A stretch of 50,884 nucleotides of DNA from Paludisphaera rhizosphaerae (lineage in GTDB: Bacteria > Planctomycetota > Planctomycetia > Isosphaerales > Isosphaeraceae), in the NCBI RefSeq assembly GCF_011065895.1, contig NZ_JAALCR010000038.1, positions 1-50,884 of the forward strand, written 5' to 3'. The notes beneath the pieces were generated by a model that was given only the letters and a program-made list of their open reading frames with translations, was not told the origin of the DNA and searched no databases. A program made the translations under genes and the position numbers. Shown here in pieces: positions 9,640 to 15,853 of the stretch (within the stretch, counting starts at the first letter, position 1; every line of letters begins with the position of its first letter).

Positions 9640-9655
9640 GGTACGAGCACACGGG

Positions 9656-9706
9656 CTCGCAAGATGTCGCTGGGACGTCGGTGGCCACGGGGACGGCTTC
9701 GGTGTT
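9656..9706 (+). pseudogene. Short vapC-like coding remnant
   Basis: Nineteen bases at 9656-9674 are identical to 10847-10865 inside the intact vapC gene (coding TRKMSLG). The next ~32 bases align imperfectly with the vapC sequence that follows, including GACGGC and GGTGTT. No open frame surrounds it. It is probably a scrap of a second PIN-domain gene. Confidence 0.4.
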
Positions 9707-9733
9707 AGGCCATATCAGGTAGGGAGAGAATCC

Positions 9734-10078
9734 ATGCCTGTTTCCGATGCGATTCGCTGTGCAGTGGAGGCTGTCTTCGCAGCGGATCATCGTGCGATCG
9801 TGCTCGACGGTCTGGCCACAATCCCCGAAGCATCGACCGACTCGTTGCAGCAGCGACCTCCTGCCGAGTTCTTGCAGGCCGCCGTGGTGGCCCTGTCCTT
9901 CGGCGACCTCGCCATCTTCGAGGGACAACTCGTGAACGCTCGGGTCGAGCCTCGCGACGTCCTCTACGTCCTGGAGTCCCCGGGTGAAGTCCAGCCGGGC
10001 CTGACGCGGGGCGAGTTTCGCCAGCGTTATCGCGACCTCAATCTCTCCGTCCCCGATGTGCTCGCCTCGGACGCCTGA
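9734..10078 (+). CDS. Small hypothetical protein (114 aa)
   Basis: A soluble 114-aa protein with a predicted mostly helical N-terminal two-thirds (VSDAIRCAVEAVFAADH...; AEFLQAAVVALSFGDL) and a C-terminal segment with RGEFRQRYRDLNLSVPDV. A good Shine-Dalgarno (GGGAGAG) precedes the ATG, and codon use is typical of the window. I do not recognise the family. It lies between a vapC remnant and a remnant of a toxin-partner gene, upstream of an intact vapBC pair. A role as orphan partner or immunity-type protein is possible but only inferred from position. Confidence 0.7.
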   Translation: MPVSDAIRCAVEAVFAADHRAIVLDGLATIPEASTDSLQQRPPAEFLQAAVVALSFGDLAIFEGQLVNARVEPRDVLYVLESPGEVQPGLTRGEFRQRYRDLNLSVPDVLASDA

Positions 10079-10082
10079 CCTT

Positions 10083-10200
10083 GCGCTGATCCGCGAGCAT
10101 GCGACGCCCAGGGCGATTGGCCGGTCGTACGCCTCGCCCCGCGGCATCCGGCGGATCCGGAGGTCGCTCCGTCTGAGGCTGCATCGACGTCGGGTGATTT
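10083..10200 (+). pseudogene. C-terminal remnant of a PIN-toxin partner gene
   Basis: Positions 10111-10177 match 12709-12775 in 66 of 67 bases. In the second locus this stretch encodes GDWPVVRLAPRRPADPEVAP, the tail of the gene that overlaps the decayed PIN-domain toxin. Here only the tail remains, with no start and no upstream toxin. The near identity suggests a recent duplication or gene conversion. Confidence 0.6.
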
Positions 10201-10207
10201 TGCGTCT

Positions 10208-10235
10208 CACGCACCCCCAATGATGGTATTGGGTG
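10208..10235 (+). repeat. Short inverted repeat of the CACGCACCC family
   Basis: The sequence CACGCACCC followed by CAATGATGGTATTGGGTG forms a small stem (CACCCAAT/ATTGGGTG type). A similar arrangement ends the cluster at 11820-11942. It lies in the leader of the vapBC operon. Confidence 0.45.
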
Positions 10236-10363
10236 CTCTCGGGCCTTGTGGGAATATCCTGATCGACCTGGTTCAAATGGGTGGCTTGCGACAAGCATTG
10301 CGTGCCGTAACCGGGGCCGGATACGATATCAATTCGACCCAAGATCATCGGAGGGCCTAGCCC

Positions 10364-10618
10364 GTGCTGCCGACCTATCCGGCTATCCTGCGCGACGGCA
10401 AGCTCGATTGGGGCGACGGTCCACCACCGCTCCCGCCCGGGGACGTCCCGGTGTATGTCACGCTCCTGGTGCCCGTCCCGACGACGAACGGCGGCCCGGC
10501 GATGGCGGCGGCGCTTGAGGCACTCGCGGCGGCCGGCGGCCCCTCGGGCTTCAGTGAGCCCGACGAGTGGCAGCGCGAGGTCCGGGCCGAACGCCCCCTG
10601 CCCGGCCGTGATGAATGA
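10364..10618 (+). CDS. Antitoxin-like partner of VapC
   Basis: An 84-aa protein starting at GTG with GGAGGG upstream. The N-terminal part (TYPAILRDGKLDWGDG...VPVYVTLL) is a beta-rich motif shared by small proteins found upstream of PIN-domain toxins in cyanobacteria and planctomycetes; the C-terminal acidic/Arg tail could wrap the toxin. It overlaps the next gene by 4 bp (ATGA), the normal antitoxin-toxin arrangement. It probably neutralises the toxin and represses the operon, although no DNA-binding fold is obvious by eye. Confidence 0.8.
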   Translation: MLPTYPAILRDGKLDWGDGPPPLPPGDVPVYVTLLVPVPTTNGGPAMAAALEALAAAGGPSGFSEPDEWQREVRAERPLPGRDE

Positions 10619-10992
10619 TCCTCGACAGCAATTTGATCATCTACGCCGCTCGACCTGAATACCCTGGGCTTCGTCGATTCATCGCCGCCCACTCTCTGGC
10701 AGTCTCGGCCGTCAGCGTCGTAGAGGTCCTGGGCTACCACAAACTCTCGGCCGCTGATCGGGCGCACTTCGAGGCGTTCTTCGCGGCGGCGGAGGTTCTG
10801 TCGTTGAGCGACTCAGTGGTGCCGCGGGCCGTCGCGATACGGCAGACTCGCAAGATGTCGCTGGGGGACGCGCTGGTCGCGGCGACGGCGCTGGTGTTCG
10901 GGCGGGAGTTGCTCACCCACAACATCAAGGACTTCGCGGCGGTGCCGGGACTCGTCGTATCAGACCCGCTCGCGAACGGCGACCCCGAGTGA
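10615..10992 (+). CDS. vapC: PIN-domain ribonuclease toxin, VapC family
   Basis: A complete 125-aa PIN protein. The acidic active-site set is present: D4 in MILDSNLIIYA, E37 in SVVEVLGY, D85 in MSLGDALVAATA and D106 in HNIKDFAAV. These residues bind the divalent metal that cleaves RNA; VapC toxins usually cut tRNA or rRNA. Start ATG lies inside the antitoxin stop (4-bp overlap), so translation is coupled. A 19-bp piece of the gene also occurs at 9656-9674. Target RNA is unknown. Confidence 0.92.
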   Translation: MILDSNLIIYAARPEYPGLRRFIAAHSLAVSAVSVVEVLGYHKLSAADRAHFEAFFAAAEVLSLSDSVVPRAVAIRQTRKMSLGDALVAATALVFGRELLTHNIKDFAAVPGLVVSDPLANGDPE

Positions 10993-11015
10993 GCGTCGAC
11001 ACAAGGGGTGATCGC

Positions 11016-11385
11016 TCATTCCTCGTCTTGTTGAAGCCGGCGCGTCCAGATGCTCGGGGGGTGAGGTCGGTGGCCACGCACCAGGTGGCGTCGGTGGCCA
11101 GGGGGGAGGTCGGTGGCCACGCACCCAAGATGCTTCGCCCCCACATCCAGGAAGTGCTCAACCGCCACGAGGGATGAGGCCCCGCGCGAGCCCCGAGGCC
11201 CTTCGAGGTTTCGTCCGTATGGCTCGATGTGTCCATGCTTTGGAGCATTGACATCGCCCTCGTCACGCGTCATGCTCCTCGTCGGGTGGGGTCTTCATCC
11301 GGCGATTCCGCCCATCGGCTTCAGACGGAATAAGCCTTGGGGTTGGTGGGAGTCGTTTCGGTCGAATCAAAGTCAGGCGGTAGCG
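11016..11385 (+). repeat. Composite repeat, copy 2 (blocks A, metX tail, B, C)
   Basis: Block A at 11016-11058 matches 12856-12898 in 41 of 43 bases. A metX-tail copy at 11133-11178 follows, then block B at 11219-11293 and block C at 11348-11385 (GAGTCG...GTCGAATCAAAGTCA). Short GTCGGTGGCCACG repeats are inserted between block A and the metX tail. The unit runs from just after vapC to just before the next start codon. Confidence 0.8.
11063..11130 (+). repeat. Three tandem GTCGGTGGCCACG units
   Basis: Units at about 11063-11082, 11088-11100 and 11106-11126 share GTCGGTGGCCA, and the first and third continue ACGCACC(C). They interrupt composite repeat copy 2, because copy 3 has a short unrelated stretch at the same point. 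Confidence 0.65.
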
Positions 11386-11404
11386 ATAGAGGTTTGATTC
11401 CGCG

Positions 11405-11806
11405 ATGGAACTCATCAGCATTTATTGGCTCGCCATCCTCATGATCGCCGCTGGTTGGACCACCTTCTTTTCGCTGTTCAGTGGTCCGATTCGAGGTTGG
11501 CGAAATTTCGGATTGCTCGCCTGTTTCGCCATCGGTTTCATCATGCTGTTCGTCCTGCCTTGGCGGTCCGCCCTGGCCACCTGGGGAGTCGTCGGCGCAG
11601 CATCGGGATTGCTCTATTTCCTCTACGAGCTTTACTCCCGACTCACGTCCAAGCCGGAGGACGAAGTGCAATGGCCACGCCTAACAACGGTCGTCCACGG
11701 TTTATTTCTCTGGCCGATCATGCTTCCCGAGGTCATCGAATACTGGTTGGCGGACTTGGGCGTGCTTCGTAGCCGTGCTACAACTCCGCAGGGCCCAGCC
11801 CAGTAG
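11405..11806 (+). CDS. Small multi-pass membrane protein, unknown
   Basis: A 133-aa protein with hydrophobic segments at about 5-25, 38-55, 60-75 and 95-115, so probably three or four passes in the cytoplasmic membrane. Charged linkers include SKPEDEVQW. No family motif is recognised. It directly follows block C of the composite repeat by about 20 bp, as other cargo genes of this stretch do, and is followed by a cluster of GTCGGTGGCCACG repeats. No obvious toxin or antitoxin partner is adjacent. Confidence 0.7.
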   Translation: MELISIYWLAILMIAAGWTTFFSLFSGPIRGWRNFGLLACFAIGFIMLFVLPWRSALATWGVVGAASGLLYFLYELYSRLTSKPEDEVQWPRLTTVVHGLFLWPIMLPEVIEYWLADLGVLRSRATTPQGPAQ

Positions 11807-11819
11807 TAGGGGGGGCGGG

Positions 11820-11942
11820 GGTCGGACGGCCACGCACCCAAGAAGGGCCTGCGGGATGGGCAAGTAACGTCGGTGGCCACAGGTGACGTCGGTGGCCACG
11901 GGCTGACGTCGGGACGTCGGTGGCGACGCACCTAAGATGGTT
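11820..11942 (+). repeat. Cluster of degenerate GTCGGTGGCCACGCACCC repeats
   Basis: Four or five imperfect units (GTCGGACGGCCACGCACCCAAG; GTCGGTGGCCACAGG; GTCGGTGGCCACGGG; GTCGGTGGCGACGCACCTAAG) fill the gap after the membrane-protein gene. The rest of the gap up to 12116 shows no gene. Confidence 0.65.
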
Positions 11943-12116
11943 GTTTTGGGTGACATGGTTAAGTCGGGCTCTCGCTTGAATCCATGATCCCTCGGCTTGT
12001 ATGGCCGAGTCATTTCGGTCGTGCTGGGCTTTGCGGGGCCGGGTGGGCATGCTGAATGGCGGCGGTTCCATCTCCAGGTAGAAGGACCGACCGATCCGGT
12101 CTTCCGAGTCGATGGC

Positions 12117-12606
12117 ATGTCCCAGCCCCGCGTGTACGTCGAGACGATGGTGCCCAGCTATCTGACGGCCTGGCCGAGTCGGGATCTGGTTCGGGCTGCG
12201 CACCAGTAGTTCACGCGGGAGTGGTGGTCCCATCGAGGCGAGTTCGAAGTTGTTTTCGTCGCGCCTGGTCGTGCAGGAATGTCAGGCGGGCGACCCGCAA
12301 GCCGCGGCGGATCGCCTGGCGGCGCTAGCCGGCATCCTCCTCCTGGAGCAGACCTCCGAAGCAGCCGTCTTGGCCGAGGCGCTTGTGCGAGGAGTGCCGC
12401 TGCCGGAGCGGGCTGCGGCGGACGCCTTGCACATCGCGATCGCGGCTGTGCATGGCATGGATTATCTCCTCACCTGGAACTGCACCCATATCGCCAACGT
12501 GATCCTGCGGCCACGGATCGAGGCGAGCTGCCGGGAGAGCGGTTTCGAAGCGCCGCTGATTTGCACGCCCGAGGAATTGCCGGCCGGAGGGCCCAGCGAT
12601 GACTGA
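12117..12606 (+). pseudogene. Decayed PIN-domain toxin gene (VapC-like)
   Basis: The reading frame starts MSQPRVYVET-VPSYLTAWPS, the characteristic N-terminus of a PIN subfamily common in cyanobacteria and planctomycetes, and hits an in-frame TAG at 12207-12209 (after RAAHQ). Codons beyond it still read FTREWWSHRGEFE. A frameshift near 12240-12252 moves the rest into another frame (SRLVVQECQAGDPQAAADRL...ADALHIAIAAVHGMDYLLTWNC...ICTPEELPAGGP), which runs to 12606. Joining the pieces gives a full-length toxin of about 160 aa with the acidic residues preserved. The nonsense change and frameshift mean no functional product unless an internal start is used. Confidence 0.85.
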
Positions 12607-12826
12607 CGACGTCTAGCGTGAAGTACGATCGGCGAGAGAAGCCTACGCGCGATCGTTCGGCTACGACATCCAGGCGATGGTGGCCGATCTGCGCGAGCGC
12701 GACGCCCTGGGCGATTGGCCGGTCGTACGCCTCGCCCCGCGGCGTCCGGCGGATCCGGAGGTCGCTCCGTCTGAGTCTATATCGACGTCGCGGCGGACCC
12801 GACCGTCGCGTTCGTCGACCTCATGA
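12599..12826 (+). pseudogene. Decayed partner gene of the PIN toxin
   Basis: An ATG overlapping the toxin stop begins MTDDV and is followed by TAG at 12614-12616. After it, the same frame continues REVRSAREAYARSFGYDI, QAMVADLRERDALGDWPVV and RLAPRRPA. Small proteins with this pattern (variable start, YDI/YDL, DL-x-[RK]-x2, then a proline-rich tail) are commonly encoded just downstream of this PIN subfamily, so it is the likely antitoxin or accessory gene. One nonsense codon is the only clear lesion. Its tail is duplicated at 10111-10177. Confidence 0.75.
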
Positions 12827-12855
12827 GGCCAATCCATTTCGAGCGATGAGCCGGG

Positions 12856-13137
12856 TCATTCCTCGGCGTGTTGAAGCCGGCGCGTCCAGATGCTCGGGTC
12901 GGCCTGGATCTCGTCCAGGAAGTGCTCAACCACTTCGAGTGATGAGCCCCCTGAGGCGGCCCCCTTGTTCTTCGAACTGACTCGATCTATCCATGTCTTG
13001 GGCCCTTGACGCTGCCAATACCGCGCGGCATGGTCCTTGTCGCGTGCATCCATTGATTTCAACCGTCCCCCTGGCGTTAGACAGAATTCGACTCGGGATT
13101 GGACGGAGTCGACTCTGTCAAATCAAAGTCAAGCGGC
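12856..13137 (+). repeat. Composite repeat, copy 3 (blocks A, metX tail, B, C)
   Basis: Block A 12856-12898, metX tail 12911-12946, block B 12980-13047 and block C 13104-13137 occur in the same order as in copy 2. Block C lies in a strong imperfect stem-loop: GACAGAATTCGACTC at 13080-13094 pairs with GAGTCGACTCTGTC at 13106-13119. The unit ends about 30 bp before the next start codon. Confidence 0.8.
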
Positions 13138-13165
13138 TGGAGCTTCGCTCTGAGAGAGGGCGAGC

Positions 13166-13528
13166 ATGGATTTCGCGGTGGTCGACCCCCGAGTGCAGCA
13201 GTCTCGCGTCTTCCCCGAGCCCACCGAGGAGGTGATCCTTGCCAATCTCGTGGAAGGTATCCTCTACGCGGTGCTCGACGAAGCGCCACACACCTACATT
13301 TACTGTGCGGCGAACGAGGAGGCTTCGGGCAGCTATTGGCTTGGCTATCGCGACGATCAGGCCGAGGGCGGATGGCACGCGGGCGATGGGCTGTTGGGCC
13401 TGGATGTCGTCCGGTCAGCGTTCCGGAAATACCTCCATGGGGACCGATCCTGGAGGGTCGACTTTCGGTGGGCCAAGCAGGAGGACATCGACGCCGATGG
13501 GGCCATTCATGGACTGGGCTTTGTCTGA
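13166..13528 (+). CDS. Small hypothetical protein (120 aa)
   Basis: A soluble acidic protein: VLDEAPHTYIYCAANEE, SYWLGYRDDQAEGGWHAGDG and SAFRKYLHGDRSWRVDFRW. The aromatic-rich, compact and acidic character is reminiscent of immunity proteins, but I do not recognise a family. It follows block C of composite repeat copy 3, has GAGGGCGAG upstream of the ATG, and stands alone on its segment without a toxin neighbour. Function unknown. Confidence 0.7.
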   Translation: MDFAVVDPRVQQSRVFPEPTEEVILANLVEGILYAVLDEAPHTYIYCAANEEASGSYWLGYRDDQAEGGWHAGDGLLGLDVVRSAFRKYLHGDRSWRVDFRWAKQEDIDADGAIHGLGFV

Positions 13529-13616
13529 CGTGCCGGATATGTTGGATGGCGGGCGAACTCGCCATACAGATCGGTAAAGCGGTCACGTCGAAAACGGGCT
13601 TCGTCAGGGGGATGTG

Positions 13617-13829
13617 ATGTCGCTCGCGGAACTGCTGCCTGCCGCCCGCAGCCTGTCGCGTACGGAGAAGCTCCGGCTCATCCAGGTGCTCGCGGCCGAG
13701 TTGGCCGAGGCCGACGACTCCGCTCATTTGGCGTCCGAGGCGAAGTACCCCGTGTGGTCGCCTTTCGACGCCCATCAGGCCGCGGCGGTGCTCCTCGACG
13801 TCCTCGAAGCCGAAAAGGCACGGCCGTGA
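13617..13829 (+). CDS. Small helical protein upstream of retropepsin-like protease
   Basis: A 70-aa protein, MSLAELLPAARSLSRTEKLR followed by LIQVLAAELA and an acidic linker, then a C-terminal PVWSPFDAHQAAAVLLDVL motif. The N-terminal L-x2-LPAARSLSRTEKLRLIQ-x-LA pattern looks like small antitoxin-type proteins of planctomycetes and cyanobacteria. The ATG is preferred to the overlapping GTG three bases earlier. It overlaps the protease gene by 4 bp (GTGA), so the two are translationally coupled. A role as inhibitor, antitoxin or substrate of the protease is inference. Confidence 0.75.
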   Translation: MSLAELLPAARSLSRTEKLRLIQVLAAELAEADDSAHLASEAKYPVWSPFDAHQAAAVLLDVLEAEKARP

Positions 13830-14251
13830 CGATCGCCGCGGAGCCGTATCCGTTCGTCGAGCGGGATACGAGCCTGGGCGCGGCCAGTCTGGCGCCGATG
13901 CTTCCCATGACGTTGATCGGGCCGAACCCGGTCGCTGTGTCGGGCCTTCTGGACACCGGCGCGACCGTCAATGTGTTGCCCTATTCGATCGGCGAGCAAC
14001 TCGGCGCGGTCTGGGAGCAGCAGGCGACGCCCGTAACACTGAGCGGCAATCTCGCGACGTGCGAAGCCAGGGCGCTGGTCGCGACCGTCCAGGTCGGGAA
14101 GTTCCCCCCGGTTCGGCTCATCTTCGCCTGGGCTCGAACTGATGCCGTCCCCGTGCTCCTGGGACAGGTCAACTTCTTCATGGAGTTCGACGACTGCTTC
14201 TTTCGGTCCCGCTCGCTATTCGAGATCCGCCCGAAGACGCCCGTCGCGTAA
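13826..14251 (+). CDS. Retropepsin-like aspartyl protease
   Basis: A 141-aa protein starting at GTG inside the previous stop. It carries one aspartyl-protease signature, GLLDTGATVNVLPYSIGEQLG with catalytic D43, a flap-like central region, and the second hydrophobic-Gly element PVLLGQVNFF. A single-lobe protease must dimerise, as viral retropepsins do. There is no signal peptide or membrane segment, so action is cytosolic. Bacterial stand-alone retropepsin-like proteins of this size are widespread in cyanobacteria and planctomycetes, and I know of no established role for them. Pairing with a small antitoxin-like gene suggests a two-gene module. Confidence 0.85.
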   Translation: MTIAAEPYPFVERDTSLGAASLAPMLPMTLIGPNPVAVSGLLDTGATVNVLPYSIGEQLGAVWEQQATPVTLSGNLATCEARALVATVQVGKFPPVRLIFAWARTDAVPVLLGQVNFFMEFDDCFFRSRSLFEIRPKTPVA

Positions 14252-14290
14252 GACGAGCCCAGACTCGCGTTCAATCGAGCCTGCCCCCCA

Positions 14291-14400
14291 CCCTTGACGT
14301 CGTCCCTGGCGCGCGTCATTCTGCTCGGCCGGGTGGAAGCGCCATCCATCGATTCCATCAATCTCATGGGGAGTCGATGCTGTCGAATCGACTGAGGCGA
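14291..14400 (+). repeat. Composite repeat, copy 4 (blocks B and C only)
   Basis: Block B (14291-14336, TTGACGTCGTCCCTGG...GCGCGTCATTCTGCTCGG) and block C (14369-14400, GAGTCGATGCTGTCGAATC) are present; block A and the metX tail are missing. CATCGATTCC at 14348-14357 can pair with GGAGTCGATG at 14370-14379, giving the same kind of stem-loop as copy 3. The next start codon follows after 20 bp. Confidence 0.7.
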
Positions 14401-14420
14401 TGCTGGTCAGGGGTGGAACG

Positions 14421-14930
14421 ATGGGTCTTTTCGATCAGGTCTTTGGTCGCGGGAAGCAGAAGGTCGCCTATCCGGCGGATCTCCAACCTCAGATCGAAAA
14501 GGCGACGGCCGGGTTGCAAGCCCTGACGGCCGCCCATGACGGGATGTGGCAGATCGGGCAGGCCGCCTGGAGCGTCGATCAAAGCGAGGGGACGATCGTC
14601 TTCACCTCGCCAAAGGGGATGATCGCCACGGCTCCGGTGCAGTTTGTCGGCAGCTACAACACCCAGGATGGGACCTGGCTATGGGGCTGGGCCAATCCTT
14701 CGATCGAGGCGTCGTTGACCGAGCATGCCCGGAAAGTTCGATCCTACGGGGAAGAACACGGCTACGATGTGCTCACGAGGCCGAAGCTGGAGTGCCCGGA
14801 AAATCAGTGCTGAGATCTAGCGGCGTTGGCCTGCATGCTGGCCGGAGCGCAAGGCGCGTATCGCGGGCCGGCGGGGGCGGTGCGACTCTTCATGACGTTC
14901 GGCGAGGTCCAACTGAGCAAGGCGCCTTGA
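14421..14930 (+). pseudogene. DUF6882-like gene interrupted by an in-frame TGA
   Basis: The open frame 14421-14813 encodes 130 aa beginning MGLFDQVFGRGKQKVAYPAD and including LTAAHDGMWQIGQAAWSV and GSYNTQDGTWLWGWANPSI, which resemble the DUF6882 family. The frame stops at TGA (14811-14813) right after CPENQC, but the same frame continues without another stop for 38 codons: DLAALACMLAGAQGAYRGPA and VRLFMTFGEVQLSKAP, ending in TGA at 14930. The continuation looks like the normal family C-terminus, and the interrupted position would fit a Trp codon (TGG to TGA). The most likely reading is a recent nonsense mutation. Start chosen at the ATG with AGGGGTGG upstream. Confidence 0.8.
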
Positions 14931-15039
14931 TCGTGGCCGATCAGGACGCCGAGGTGCGGTCCAGAGCCGCCAGGTTTGTGCCGTCGTCTAAATCTCGTGC
15001 CACGTCTGTCATCGGTGTCATGCGGTTCGGAGGCGTCCT

Positions 15040-15213
15040 ATGAATCCCGATCGCCGAGTCGTCGTCCTGGTGATGTGTGGCATCGCGGTGGGGGCGCTGA
15101 CGGCGTCGCTCGTCCCCTGGTCGCCCCTGCCCAGGGCGTTGTTGGTCGGAGTCGTCGCGGCGTTCGTTGCCGCTTCGATCGGATGGCTCCTACATCCGAA
15201 AGCCGGAGCCTAA
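15040..15213 (+). CDS. Small two-helix membrane protein (57 aa)
   Basis: A short gene with a good Shine-Dalgarno (GGAGG) before the ATG. The product MNPDRRVVVLVMCGIAVGAL continues into a second hydrophobic helix (ALLVGVVAAFVAASIGWLL) and ends HPKAGA. Two membrane passes are expected. The family is unknown. A hairpin at 15250-15271 follows it. Confidence 0.65.
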   Translation: MNPDRRVVVLVMCGIAVGALTASLVPWSPLPRALLVGVVAAFVAASIGWLLHPKAGA

Positions 15214-15249
15214 CCTCTTGCCACGGCGCTTCTCGACATCCTCATTCGC

Positions 15250-15271
15250 CTCGGCGGCTCGATCCGCCGAG
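15250..15271 (+). terminator. Hairpin after the 57-aa membrane-protein gene
   Basis: CTCGGCGG at 15250-15257 pairs perfectly with CCGCCGAG at 15264-15271 around a 6-nt loop, and CTTTCTC follows. It resembles a rho-independent terminator with a weak T-tract. Confidence 0.5.
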
Positions 15272-15338
15272 CTTTCTCGATCGGAGCGGCGACCGAGTCA
15301 CCTACCACATCAGAGGCCATCCGCGAGGCTCACGCACC

Positions 15339-15749
15339 ATGAAGACTTCACGATTCACCATCGGGCTGACGGTGCTCAACCTGCTCATCCTGACGTCGGT
15401 CCTGGTCGGGGCCAGTTCGACGCAAGACGTCGCGCCGGTGCTCCGCGCCCGGGGGCTGGAGATCGTCGACGAACAGGGGCGCGTCCGTGCGATGATCAAG
15501 ATCTTCCCGGCGGACCCGAACGTCAAGATGCCGGACGGCACGACGGGCTATCCGGAGACGGTGCTTCTGCGACTTATCGACTCAAAGGGCGCTCCCAACG
15601 TCAAGATCGCGGCGACCGAGGACGGGTCGGGGGTCAGCCTGGGCGGCGCATCGAATCCGACCCACGTTCAGATCCTCGCGCGAGGAGATGATACGTCCAT
15701 GAAACTCGTCAATAAGAACGGCATGCAACAGGTGGTCAAGCCGCAGTGA
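15339..15749 (+). CDS. Exported or membrane-anchored beta-repeat protein, unknown
   Basis: A 136-aa protein with an N-terminal signal/anchor (FTIGLTVLNLLILTSVLVGA) and a mature part with LRARGLEIVDEQGRVRAMIK, GYPETVLLRLIDSKGAPNVKI and GVSLGGASNPTHVQI. The short alternating strand-turn pattern suggests a small beta-solenoid or a phage-tail-like beta repeat. Proteins of this form occur in many bacteria without an assigned role. The ATG was chosen to give the signal segment directly. Confidence 0.75.
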   Translation: MKTSRFTIGLTVLNLLILTSVLVGASSTQDVAPVLRARGLEIVDEQGRVRAMIKIFPADPNVKMPDGTTGYPETVLLRLIDSKGAPNVKIAATEDGSGVSLGGASNPTHVQILARGDDTSMKLVNKNGMQQVVKPQ

Positions 15750-15853
15750 GCGAATCGCCCAGCCTCGCGCCGCGGCCGACCCGGCCCGCGGCATGTGGTT
15801 TCCGGCGACGTCGAGGTCACAGGTCGGCGGGCGGCGAAAGGCGGAGGGAGGCG

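Noticed and set aside
11063-11942. CRISPR array
   Set aside because: The short repeats are degenerate, their spacing is irregular, there are no unique spacers of constant length and no cas gene is nearby.
12618-12980. 120-aa ORF beginning MKYDRREKPTRD
   Set aside because: It is in a different frame from the partner-gene homology (REVRSAREAYARSFGYDI...), runs on into block A of the repeat, and is a shadow.
14811-14813. Selenocysteine decoding of the TGA in the DUF6882-like gene
   Set aside because: No SECIS-like hairpin directly follows and the position fits Trp in the expected family pattern, so a nonsense mutation is simpler.
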